A DNA stretch of 64,000 nucleotides from CAZVFX01 sp964626565 (lineage in GTDB: Bacteria; Myxococcota_A; UBA9042; CAIXZC01), in the NCBI GenBank assembly GCA_964626565.1, contig CAZVFX010000009.1:24760-88759 (forward strand), written 5' to 3'. Below the pieces are notes generated by a model. It made no database searches. It was not told the origin of the DNA and worked only from the letters and a program-made list of their open reading frames with translations. How positions within the stretch are numbered: position 1 is the stretch's first letter; every line of letters starts with the position of its first letter. Positions 35,145-47,264 of this stretch are shown here, piece after piece. The position numbers and the translations under genes were made by a program.

Positions 35145-35213
35145 CCTTCAGGGCACCCTTATCTTAGGCCGTCGAGTTGCAGCGGTCCAGCAGTATATTT
35201 TATTCCCTGAAGG
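35145..35213. promoter_or_regulatory. Separated 9-bp inverted repeat upstream of the DUF2804 gene
   Basis: CCTTCAGGG (35145-35153) and CCCTGAAGG (35205-35213) are perfect inverted copies separated by 51 bp. They cover most of the 108-bp gap between the Cys-rich lipoprotein and DUF2804. They could be paired operator half-sites or a leader hairpin; no U tract follows, so it is not a standard terminator. Confidence 0.35.
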
Positions 35214-35241
35214 CAGCCATCAGCGGTCACACGACCGCCGC

Positions 35242-38940
<3,699 letters not shown>

Positions 38941-39005
38941 TGGTCACTCCGAAAAATTGCAGACATATCAGCGACAACGAGAATACCAGTATCGCGGCGG
39001 GAAGG

Positions 39006-41273
39006 CTAGCGTGCGCTGTACGCGACACACGCGGGCGGGCGCTGTTTTGGGGATGAACCCCATGACTTGTCGGGCTGGTCGCCCATGATGAATTTCAGCT
39101 CTCCGCCTGTTTCGATTTCCTGGTGTGTGAACCACGTGCGCCCAAGTTCCACTCCGTTGAGGAAGGCCTTCTGTACGTACCTGTTACCCGCGCTGTTGTT
39201 ATGGGCTTCAACGCGAAGCGTCTTGCCTTCCCCGAGACGGACGTCCGCGCGGGTCACAAGAGGACTTCCGATAAGGTAGATCGGCTTTCCGGGGCAGATG
39301 GGGTAGAACCCGAGTGCGCTCATGATGAACCACGCGGACATCTGGCCGTTGTCTTCGTCGCCCAGGTAGCCATCCGGGCCGGAGCCGTACAACGTCTCCA
39401 GGATGGTACGAACCTTGTCCTGGGTCTTCCACGGTTGCCCCACGTAATTGTATAGATACGGCACGTGGTGTACCGGCTCGTTGGCGTGGGCGTATTGCCC
39501 CATTTTGCCCGCCACCATCTCCCGCATTTCGTGGATCACACGCCCGTAGCCTCCGACCTTGTAGTGGGGCTCGTGGGCGAACAGCTTGTCCAACTGCGCA
39601 GCCAGCTTGTCGGGTCCGCCCAGCAGGTCGGCAAGGCCCGGGATGTCATGCTGAACCGACCATAGCCAGTGCCAGGCCGCACCCTCGGTGTAGGGGCCTC
39701 CCCACTCCACCGGGTCAAAGGGTTCGACCCAGGAGCCGTCCGCGTTGCGACCGCGCATGAACCCGGATTTCGAGTCGAACAGGTTGCGGTAGTTACGGGC
39801 GCGCAACAAGAAGCGGTCTCCTTCTTCTTTCTTGCCCGCGGCGAAGGCCACCTGGGCGACGCAAAAATCGTCGTAGGCAAAAGCCAGGGTCCGGGATGCT
39901 GATTCATCTACCCGGTCGGCAGGGACCCAGCCGAGGGAGTCGTAGTCTGCGATCCCGACTCTTCCGAAGTAGGGCCCCCGGGAGCTCTTGGTCGCTGATT
40001 TCCTCACGCCTTCGAATGCCAGGCCGGCGTCGAAGCCGGAGATCCCTTTGGCCAACGCATCCGCGATGACGCAGTCGCCGTGGGTGCCCACCATGACGCT
40101 GCGGTACCCGGGGCTGGGCCATTTGGGAATCCATCCGCCTTCGGTGAACGCCGCGAGGAAGCCGGCCACCATCTCTCCGTAACGATCCTGCTGAATCAGT
40201 GCGAACAGGGGAAACTCGGTGCGATAGGTGTCCCAGAAACCGGTGTCCACGTACATGGGGCCGGCGTGGACCTTTCCCGAAAACGGGCTGAAGTGCCGCA
40301 CAGTACCCCGGTCATCGGATTCGTGGAACACCCGGGGAAAGAGCAGCGCGCGGTAGAGTGCTGTATAGAAGATTGTCTTGTGGACCTGGTTCCAGGTGCC
40401 GATGTCGATGGCGGACAGTTCCTTGTTCCACGCCCGGGCGGCTTCCTCGCCAACCTGGGCCAGGTTTCTGTCACCGATCTCCCACTCCAGATTCAGTGCT
40501 GCCTGCGCGGAGCTGATGAATGAGGTCCCGATGTTTGCCGTGACCTCCCTGTTGGTCGTTGCATCGAACGAAACAAAGGCACCCACGTGGTGCCCCTTCT
40601 GGTGTGTCTCGAGGGGAAAGACCCCTTTCTCATGCCAGGTGCCGTGGGTGAGAAAGGGGCGGTCGAATTCCAGGACGTAGTGGAAGCGGAAGTTGGGGAC
40701 ATCGCGGTAGCCTGGGTAGTCGCTGTATCCGACAATCTTCTGCTCGCCGGGGAGCACCATCACCTTGCCGCCGCCCGGATGGCCGTCAAAGACGACCACC
40801 GCTTCTTTGGAGGCCGGAAAGGTGAACCGCATCACCGCGCCGCGCATCGTCGGTGACATTTCGGCAATTATGCCGCTTTCCTCGAGCACCACCTTGTAGT
40901 AGTGGGGTTTTGCCGACTCGCAGTCATGGCTGAACTTCGCTGCTCGATGCCGGGGGTTTGTCTTCACCGGCCCCACCATGGGCATCAGTGTAAAACTGCC
41001 GTAGTCTCCCATCCACACGCTAGGGCTGTGGGTGGCCCGCAATCCCTGGAAGCGATCCGCAGCATAGGTGTACAGCCAGTTCTTCTCCCCGGTCTGGGGT
41101 GTCCAGGTGGTCATTCCAAAAGGCATGCTGACCGCGGGGAAGGAGTTGCCGTTGGAGAACTCGAGGCTGGTGTCGGTACCGATGAGGGGGTCGACATAGT
41201 CGAGGGGCTCCTTGGCCTGGGCCGCGGCAGAAAGGATCAGCAAGCAAAGGGCGGGAACAGTTGTCCAACGCAT
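39006..41273 (-). CDS. Secreted GH92 alpha-mannosidase
   Basis: 755 residues from ATG 41273 (GAGG seven bases upstream). A signal peptide (MRWTTVPALCLLILSAAAQA) leads straight into the GH92 start YVDPLIGTD and FPAVSMPFGMTTWTPQTG. Family landmarks follow: YTEGAAWHWLWSVQHDI around residue 520 and GDEDNGQMSAWFIMSALGFY near 635, which contain the Glu and Asp region used with calcium for inverting hydrolysis. Length is normal for the family (about 730-770). The enzyme removes alpha-linked mannose from glycans, outside the cytoplasm. It has its own promoter and is divergent from the VCBS lipoprotein. Confidence 0.93.
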   Translation of the reverse strand: MRWTTVPALCLLILSAAAQAKEPLDYVDPLIGTDTSLEFSNGNSFPAVSMPFGMTTWTPQTGEKNWLYTYAADRFQGLRATHSPSVWMGDYGSFTLMPMVGPVKTNPRHRAAKFSHDCESAKPHYYKVVLEESGIIAEMSPTMRGAVMRFTFPASKEAVVVFDGHPGGGKVMVLPGEQKIVGYSDYPGYRDVPNFRFHYVLEFDRPFLTHGTWHEKGVFPLETHQKGHHVGAFVSFDATTNREVTANIGTSFISSAQAALNLEWEIGDRNLAQVGEEAARAWNKELSAIDIGTWNQVHKTIFYTALYRALLFPRVFHESDDRGTVRHFSPFSGKVHAGPMYVDTGFWDTYRTEFPLFALIQQDRYGEMVAGFLAAFTEGGWIPKWPSPGYRSVMVGTHGDCVIADALAKGISGFDAGLAFEGVRKSATKSSRGPYFGRVGIADYDSLGWVPADRVDESASRTLAFAYDDFCVAQVAFAAGKKEEGDRFLLRARNYRNLFDSKSGFMRGRNADGSWVEPFDPVEWGGPYTEGAAWHWLWSVQHDIPGLADLLGGPDKLAAQLDKLFAHEPHYKVGGYGRVIHEMREMVAGKMGQYAHANEPVHHVPYLYNYVGQPWKTQDKVRTILETLYGSGPDGYLGDEDNGQMSAWFIMSALGFYPICPGKPIYLIGSPLVTRADVRLGEGKTLRVEAHNNSAGNRYVQKAFLNGVELGRTWFTHQEIETGGELKFIMGDQPDKSWGSSPKQRPPACVAYSAR

Positions 41274-41297
41274 GTCGCAACCTCGTAGTTTGCCCTG

Positions 41298-41327
41298 ATG
41301 ATAGATGACTGGCAGCAAACCTGTCAA
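41298..41327 (-). promoter_or_regulatory. Candidate promoter for the GH92 gene
   Basis: On the minus strand TTGACA (41327-41322, perfect) and TATCAT (41303-41298, five of six) are 18 bp apart, 24 bp before ATG 41273. Confidence 0.5.
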
Positions 41328-41437
41328 AGAGGAGAGGACAAAATGCAGGGGACGGGGGGCGGCATTTTCACGTCGGGCTTGACTGGGCCGGCCTGGTCTG
41401 TTTGAGTGGGATCATGGAGTAGCATTTTGGAGGGGCC

Positions 41438-43714
41438 ATGGAAAAGCGAACCGCGGCAATGGTGGTGGCGGCACTGATTCTGGCGGTGACGGGCTGCCGG
41501 GAGACGGTGACAATCGGAGAAGACTCGCAGTCCCCTGGAGGAGACGTGAGCCTTCCGAGGGGGGACGGAGCCTCGTGGGAGGAGGTGCGGTTGTTGCCCG
41601 ACCTCCCGAGGGGGGAAGTCGCCTCGACGGTGGATGTGGATGGGAATGCGGATGACGCGCCCTACCCTCCCGATGTCACCGAAGTGACGGCGGACTTGGC
41701 CGGGGAGGTCTGGACGGTGGAAAAACAGCCGGCGCTGTGCGACTTCGACGGGGACGGAGCCTCTGACCTGGCGTTGTTTTATCCGTCGGACGGGACGTGG
41801 CATGTGCGCACCCTGGAAGGCACGGTACTTGTTGATGGGGTGCCGTTCGGGTTCAGCGGGGTGATTCCGGTGCCCGGTGACTACGATGGAGATGGTAAGT
41901 GGGACATGGCGGTGTTTCATCCGGACAGCGGGAACTGGTACGCCATGGCGGCGGGCGGGGAGGACCCCATCCTCTGGGACTTCAAGTTCGGCTATGCCGG
42001 GGTGGTCCCCCTCGCCCTCGATTTGGACGGCGACGGAGTTGTGGACCCGACGGTTTACGACCCGCACACCAGCCTGTGGTACGCAACCACCATTGACGAG
42101 CAGACCCTGCTCTGGGAGGAGTTGGTTGGCGGTCCCGGCATGACCCCGGTAGCGGGGGATTTCGACGGGGACGGAGCCTCTGATCCGGCTCTGTACGACC
42201 CGGCAAAGACTTCGTGGCATGTTCGCCTACCGGACGAGGACGTCACCGCGGGCGGCGCGTTTGACGGCACCGTCGCGGTGCCTGTGCCGGGAGACTACGA
42301 CGGGGACGGGGCCTCAGATCTGGCCGCGTGGGACCGGGTGAGTGCGGAATGGTACGCCAACGGTCTGGGCGGAGAAGGGATCACCGCGAAGCTGCAGTGG
42401 GGCTGGGCGGGCGGGATCCCGGTCGGGGGCGATTATGACGGGGACGGAAGCGCCGATTTTGCGGTGCACGATCGTGCGAACAACAGGTGGTACATCCGGA
42501 ACCTGGAAGGTGACACCTTGGCCTGGGAGGAGCCGTTCGGCTTTCCGGGTGCGGTTCCGGTGTGTGGCGTCGGCGCCCAGGGCGGACCGCGGGTAGCGCA
42601 CATCTTTGCGGAGGAGACGGCGGGGCCCGAAGGCCAGAAATCGTCAATTGCCACCGATAGCATCGATCAGCCGCACATCGTGGTGGAAGCGGGAGTGGGT
42701 GGACCCCATTGGAACTTCATGGACAAGGTGGACGGGGAGTGGCTGGCGCCGGTTCCGCTGAACATCAAGGACTACAGCCCCAGCAGCAACTCCTTTTCCG
42801 GCGTCCACATCGAGGTCGACGGGCGGGACCGGGCCTGGGCGTCTGGGTTCATGGTCACTGCCAATGACTGGACGTCGGTAGGTATGGGGATCATCATTCG
42901 CACCGACATTGCCGAGGCCCCGTCGCAATTCCACTTCTCCAAGAACCAGGTGCATCCTTCGAGCTGGGACACCGGCTACATCTCCCTGGACCCCGCGCTA
43001 CCGGACGAATGCATCTGTTACACAAGTGACGGCTATTGGAAGCGGTACGGCTGGGATGATGGGGCGGTGGGCAAGGTCAAGGAGACCGAGTTCGGGCAGA
43101 TGTACACGGGAAAGGGCGGCGAAAAGAACTCATTCTACATTTCGAAGGCGGGAAAGGTATCTCATCCGGGGGGGACGAGTCACGGGGTGTGGCATGCGGC
43201 TATCGTGGGGTGCAGCAACCCGCAGTACTATCAGCATTCGTACTACCAGAACTCCATGCGTCACGCCAAGGGGGAGAGCCCTGTGGTCTGGGCCCACGCG
43301 GACGCCTACGATTTGGGGGATGATCACAACTATCCGGGGATCATTGCGGATGCCCGGGACCCGCTGGTGGCCTACGTAGCTCAGGATGTTTACGACGTGG
43401 GGTTGGTGTTGAATATCTGGGACGGAGAGAAGATGGTGTTCGATCCGTCATCGCTCATGCTGGTTGACGCTCAGGCTGTAGTGACCGCGCGGTTCAGCCC
43501 CCACTTTGCCAGCGCAGCGGGTGGTGGAGCGTACATTGTGTGGAGCCGCAACGGCACCTTGATGTTGCGGTGGGTGGCGCCCAACGGAGAAATGGGGGAG
43601 GACGTGGAAATCGGGCCGGGTTGGAAACCCAACTTGGTGGCCGACGGTCAGGGCGCGTTGCATCTTGTCTACATGAACAACGGGACCAGATATCGGAAGG
43701 TCCTGACGTACTGA
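41438..43714 (+). CDS. VCBS/FG-GAP repeat lipoprotein
   Basis: A 758-residue protein with GGAGGGG directly before ATG 41438. The signal peptide ends in LAVTGC. After an acidic linker come about seven repeats of the VCBS/FG-GAP type, each around a DxDGDG calcium loop: DFDGDGASDLALFYP, DYDGDGKWDMAVFHP, DLDGDGVVDPTVYD, DFDGDGASDPALYDP, DYDGDGASDLAAWD, DYDGDGSADFAVHD. This half should form a beta-propeller. The C-terminal 370 residues (from about ARVAHIFAEET) look like a second, unrelated propeller or sialidase-like fold (SIATDSIDQPHIVVEAG, HLVYMNNGTRYRKV), but no catalytic motif is evident. Surface exposed by inference. Confidence 0.83.
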   Translation: MEKRTAAMVVAALILAVTGCRETVTIGEDSQSPGGDVSLPRGDGASWEEVRLLPDLPRGEVASTVDVDGNADDAPYPPDVTEVTADLAGEVWTVEKQPALCDFDGDGASDLALFYPSDGTWHVRTLEGTVLVDGVPFGFSGVIPVPGDYDGDGKWDMAVFHPDSGNWYAMAAGGEDPILWDFKFGYAGVVPLALDLDGDGVVDPTVYDPHTSLWYATTIDEQTLLWEELVGGPGMTPVAGDFDGDGASDPALYDPAKTSWHVRLPDEDVTAGGAFDGTVAVPVPGDYDGDGASDLAAWDRVSAEWYANGLGGEGITAKLQWGWAGGIPVGGDYDGDGSADFAVHDRANNRWYIRNLEGDTLAWEEPFGFPGAVPVCGVGAQGGPRVAHIFAEETAGPEGQKSSIATDSIDQPHIVVEAGVGGPHWNFMDKVDGEWLAPVPLNIKDYSPSSNSFSGVHIEVDGRDRAWASGFMVTANDWTSVGMGIIIRTDIAEAPSQFHFSKNQVHPSSWDTGYISLDPALPDECICYTSDGYWKRYGWDDGAVGKVKETEFGQMYTGKGGEKNSFYISKAGKVSHPGGTSHGVWHAAIVGCSNPQYYQHSYYQNSMRHAKGESPVVWAHADAYDLGDDHNYPGIIADARDPLVAYVAQDVYDVGLVLNIWDGEKMVFDPSSLMLVDAQAVVTARFSPHFASAAGGGAYIVWSRNGTLMLRWVAPNGEMGEDVEIGPGWKPNLVADGQGALHLVYMNNGTRYRKVLTY

Positions 43715-43741
43715 AATGTAGCCCGAGCTGACCCGTCGCGC

Positions 43742-43770
43742 TTGACTGTGCGCTCCGTATTTGGTCTATT
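43742..43770 (+). promoter_or_regulatory. Candidate promoter for the Cys-rich/SBBP lipoprotein
   Basis: TTGACT (43742-43747) and TCTATT (43765-43770) are separated by 17 bp and end 26 bp before ATG 43797. Confidence 0.42.
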
Positions 43771-43796
43771 CCGTTTTGAACGAAGCGGAGATTGAC

Positions 43797-46700
43797 ATGA
43801 ACCTGTCTCGATTGTTGTGTCTATTGGTGTTGGTGGTCTTTTCGGGTGTGTTGGCCTGCAGTGATGGTGGGGCCGATGAACCGCAACTTACGGTTGACGG
43901 GACTGCGGACCTGGTGGGCGTCGGGGAGACGGAGACCGGCGACGGGCCATGTGTGCCTTTTTGCGACGGCGCTGAGTGTGGAGACGACGGCTGCGGAGGT
44001 GAGTGCGGATCCTGTCCTGAGATAGCCCCGGTCTGCAACGAAGGGAAGTGTTCCATAGAGTGTGTCCCTGCTTGCGACGACCGGGAATGCGGAGATAACG
44101 GTTGCGACGGAATATGCGGAGAGTGCGACAACGACGAGGAGTGCGAGGAGGGCCAGTGCGTCTGCCAGCCCCAATGCGACGGCAAGGAGTGTGGCCCCGA
44201 TGGTTGCCTTGGTTCCTGCGGGGATTGCCCCGGGGAGCAGTCTACCTGCATCGACTGGGAGTGCGTTTGCGAGCCGAAGTGCAGCGGCATGGAGTGCGGT
44301 GCCGACGGTTGCGGAGGAAGCTGCGGGGAATGCGGTTGCGAGGAAGAGTGCGACGGCGGCGTCTGTTTCTTCCACGGTTGCGACGGCAAGGTGTGCGGGG
44401 AAGATGGCTGCGGCGGAACGTGTGGCGAGTGCGGGTGCGGGGAGGAGTGTCAGAGCGGTGAGTGCGCGTTTGTGGCGTGCGACGGTTTGGAGTGCGGTGA
44501 CGACGGCTGTGAAGGAACCTGTGGGGAATGCACGGGGTTCCAGGAGGAATGTCTGGAGGGTTTGTGCACGTGCCTTCCGTATTGCGAGAGCAAAGAGTGT
44601 GGAGACGATGGGTGTGAAGGCCTTTGCGGTGAGTGTGCGGAAGGCACGGCCTGCTCCGGTGACGGAGTGTGCGCGGCGGCCTGTGTTCCGGCGGGTCTGC
44701 TGTCCTGCGGAAAACCCTGGGCGGGCTCCACTACGGATAGCGTCAACGTGTTCCCCGGCTATGGTTGCACCGCGTGGGACGACAGCGGACCTGAAGTAGG
44801 GTATCTGTTTACGCCCACCTTTGATGGCGAAGTGTCCTTCGCACTTTCCGGGTACGACGGATGGGATCCGGATCTGTATCTTCTGGACGAATCGTGTGCA
44901 GCTTCCCAGTGTCTGGCGGCCGGAGATTTTGATCTACTCCACGAGGTATCGGCCGGGTCCACATACTTTGTGATAGTCGATGGATACAACCTGGGGAGCG
45001 GGGACTTCGTTCTGACTCTGGAGTGCCCATGCGAACCTGACTGCGAGGGTAAACAGTGCGGGGATGGTGGTTGCGGCGGGTCGTGTGGAGTGTGCCCCAA
45101 TGAAGGCGACCAGTGCGAGGAGGGTGTGTGCGTCTGCTACGCGTCTTGCGAGGGCAAGGAATGTGGTTCGGACGGGTGCGATGGCACCTGTGGTCAGTGC
45201 GAGGGGGAGCAGATCGAGTGTGTGCAGGGCGCGTGCGTGTGTGTGCCCGCTTGTGAAGGTATGGAATGTGGGGACGACGGATGCGATGGAACGTGCGGTG
45301 AGTGTGAGGGGGAGCAGATGGAGTGCTCTGAGGATGGAATGTGCCTGTGCGTTCCGGATTGCGGGGGTAAGGAATGTGGCGAAGACGGGTGCGAAGGAAG
45401 CTGCGGTGAGTGCGTTGGTCCTCAGGAAGAGTGCCAGGCCGGCCTGTGCATCTGCCTCCCGGAGTGTGAGGGCAAAGAATGCGGGGACGACGGGTGCAAA
45501 GGCTCCTGCGGCCCCTGTGCCGCGGACGCACCTTTCTGCAAGGAGTTCGAGTGTGTGGCCGAATGCGACGCGTTTTGCGGCGATGCCGAGTGTGGGGATG
45601 ACGGGTGCGGCGGGAGCTGTGGCGAGTGTGAAGGTGCGTTGGCGGAATGCCTGGCCGGGGTGTGCGTCTGCGAGCCCGATTGTTTGGACAAGGATTGTGG
45701 GGACGACGGGTGCCTCGGCGCGTGCGGGGAATGCATGGGACCGCAGGAGGAGTGCTCGGAGGACGGCATTTGCGTCTGTCTTCCCGATTGCGAGGGCATG
45801 GAGTGTGGGGATGACGGTTGTTTGGGGAGTTGCGGCGATTGCGTAGACGGCATGGTCTGTCAGCAGGGGGCATGTGCTGCGCCTCCTTTCCACCTGTGGT
45901 CGACAGCGTTTGGGGGGTCGGAGTGGGACGAGGGGCTGCAAGTGGCAGCGACCGCAGCGGGAGGGACAGTGGTGGCTGGTTGCTTCAAGAGCGCTGAGGT
46001 GGACCTGGCCGGTGCGGTGTTAACCAACTCGGCCCCGGGGCAATGCGACTTGTTCCTGGCCCGTTTCTCCGGCGGCGGAGAGTTGGAGTGGGTGGTTTCC
46101 GCGGGAGGGACGGGGGAAGATCTGCCGGGCTCAGTGGCAACGGGGCCGGAAGGGGTTACGTTGCTTTGCGGGACTTTCGACAGCCCGGCCCTCGATTTTG
46201 GGGGCGGCGAATTGGCGAGCGCCGGGTCGACGGACCTGTTCGTTGTGGCCTTCAGTGGGGAAGGTGAGCATCTCTTCTCCGCCCGTTACGGCGGGGAAGG
46301 CGCAGAGTCCTGCACCGGGATGGCTGCTGCTGCGGGCGGTGGTTTCGCACTGGCTGGGGTCTTCGGAGCGACCGGTCTGGACTTCGGGTTCGGGCCTCTG
46401 GAAAACGCGGGGTCCACCGACGCGTTCGTGGCGGCATTTGATGGGCAGGGAGGTCCGCTGTGGGCGCATTCGTTCGGTGGCGACGGCGCTGATGAGGCCG
46501 CTGGGGTGGCGCTGTGCGATTGCGGGGATGTCTACGTGGCAGGCTCTTTCAACAGCGCGCTCCTCGAAGTGGGTGCGACCGGTCTGGTCAACACCCATCC
46601 CGGCGAATTCGACGTTTGGATCGCTGCCCTTGACTCGGCCGGCGGCAATCTGTGGGCGTCTGCGTATGGTGGTATGGGATGGGATCAGGCCACCGGACTG

Positions 46701-47201
46701 ACCGCGGTTGCCGATTCTGTGTTAGTCGTGGGTGCGTTCGCCAGTTCGGCTATAGATTTTGGTGGCGGCGAGATGGGTTCCGAGGGTATCCACGACGGTT
46801 TCGTGCTGAGCCTGGACGCCCAGGGTTTGTACCAGTGGTCGAGACAATTGGCAGGGGCTGAGAATGATTGGTGCCGGGGTATCGCCTCAGATGTCGGGGG
46901 CAGCAGTTACGTAACCGGCTATTTCGAGAGTGCGATGCTGGATCTGGGAGGCGACGTGCTGGCGAATAGCAACGCCGGGCATTCCGATGTATTTGTGGTC
47001 AAGTACGACCAGGAAGGAAGCATTAGCTGGTCAGCCGCCTACGGGGGGGACAGCTACGATGAAGGAATGGCTGTGGCCAGCGGTGCGGAGGGAGCGGTGT
47101 ATGTCACCGGATACTACAAGGGTTCAGTCATCGATTTTGGCGGGGGGATGCTCCCTCAGGCCGTCGGCGGGGACGTATTTGTCGTGAGCCTGGGACAATA
47201 G
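43797..47201 (+). CDS. Cys-rich repeat plus beta-propeller (SBBP-type) lipoprotein
   Basis: ATG 43797 was preferred over 43761 because GCGGAG lies seven bases upstream and the signal peptide (MNLSRLLCLLVLVV, lipobox SGVLAC) begins there. 1134 residues. Fifteen Cys-rich units of about 37 residues follow the pattern CxGKECGDDGCxGSCGEC. They are split after the seventh by a beta-sandwich of about 95 residues resembling a PPC-type domain (YLFTPTFDGEVSFALSGYDG). The last 430 residues hold about eight SBBP-like propeller blades, each near WxxxxGGxxxD, VAGxFxSxxxDFGGG and DxFVxxxDxxG. It looks like a disulfide-braced stalk with a propeller head, on the cell surface. No enzymatic motif. Confidence 0.87.
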   Translation: MNLSRLLCLLVLVVFSGVLACSDGGADEPQLTVDGTADLVGVGETETGDGPCVPFCDGAECGDDGCGGECGSCPEIAPVCNEGKCSIECVPACDDRECGDNGCDGICGECDNDEECEEGQCVCQPQCDGKECGPDGCLGSCGDCPGEQSTCIDWECVCEPKCSGMECGADGCGGSCGECGCEEECDGGVCFFHGCDGKVCGEDGCGGTCGECGCGEECQSGECAFVACDGLECGDDGCEGTCGECTGFQEECLEGLCTCLPYCESKECGDDGCEGLCGECAEGTACSGDGVCAAACVPAGLLSCGKPWAGSTTDSVNVFPGYGCTAWDDSGPEVGYLFTPTFDGEVSFALSGYDGWDPDLYLLDESCAASQCLAAGDFDLLHEVSAGSTYFVIVDGYNLGSGDFVLTLECPCEPDCEGKQCGDGGCGGSCGVCPNEGDQCEEGVCVCYASCEGKECGSDGCDGTCGQCEGEQIECVQGACVCVPACEGMECGDDGCDGTCGECEGEQMECSEDGMCLCVPDCGGKECGEDGCEGSCGECVGPQEECQAGLCICLPECEGKECGDDGCKGSCGPCAADAPFCKEFECVAECDAFCGDAECGDDGCGGSCGECEGALAECLAGVCVCEPDCLDKDCGDDGCLGACGECMGPQEECSEDGICVCLPDCEGMECGDDGCLGSCGDCVDGMVCQQGACAAPPFHLWSTAFGGSEWDEGLQVAATAAGGTVVAGCFKSAEVDLAGAVLTNSAPGQCDLFLARFSGGGELEWVVSAGGTGEDLPGSVATGPEGVTLLCGTFDSPALDFGGGELASAGSTDLFVVAFSGEGEHLFSARYGGEGAESCTGMAAAAGGGFALAGVFGATGLDFGFGPLENAGSTDAFVAAFDGQGGPLWAHSFGGDGADEAAGVALCDCGDVYVAGSFNSALLEVGATGLVNTHPGEFDVWIAALDSAGGNLWASAYGGMGWDQATGLTAVADSVLVVGAFASSAIDFGGGEMGSEGIHDGFVLSLDAQGLYQWSRQLAGAENDWCRGIASDVGGSSYVTGYFESAMLDLGGDVLANSNAGHSDVFVVKYDQEGSISWSAAYGGDSYDEGMAVASGAEGAVYVTGYYKGSVIDFGGGMLPQAVGGDVFVVSLGQ

Positions 47202-47264
47202 GACCGCGTCCTAAGCGTCAGCGCCGGGCCTTCGCAGCGTGAGCAGTGCCTGCCTGTTTGCCGG

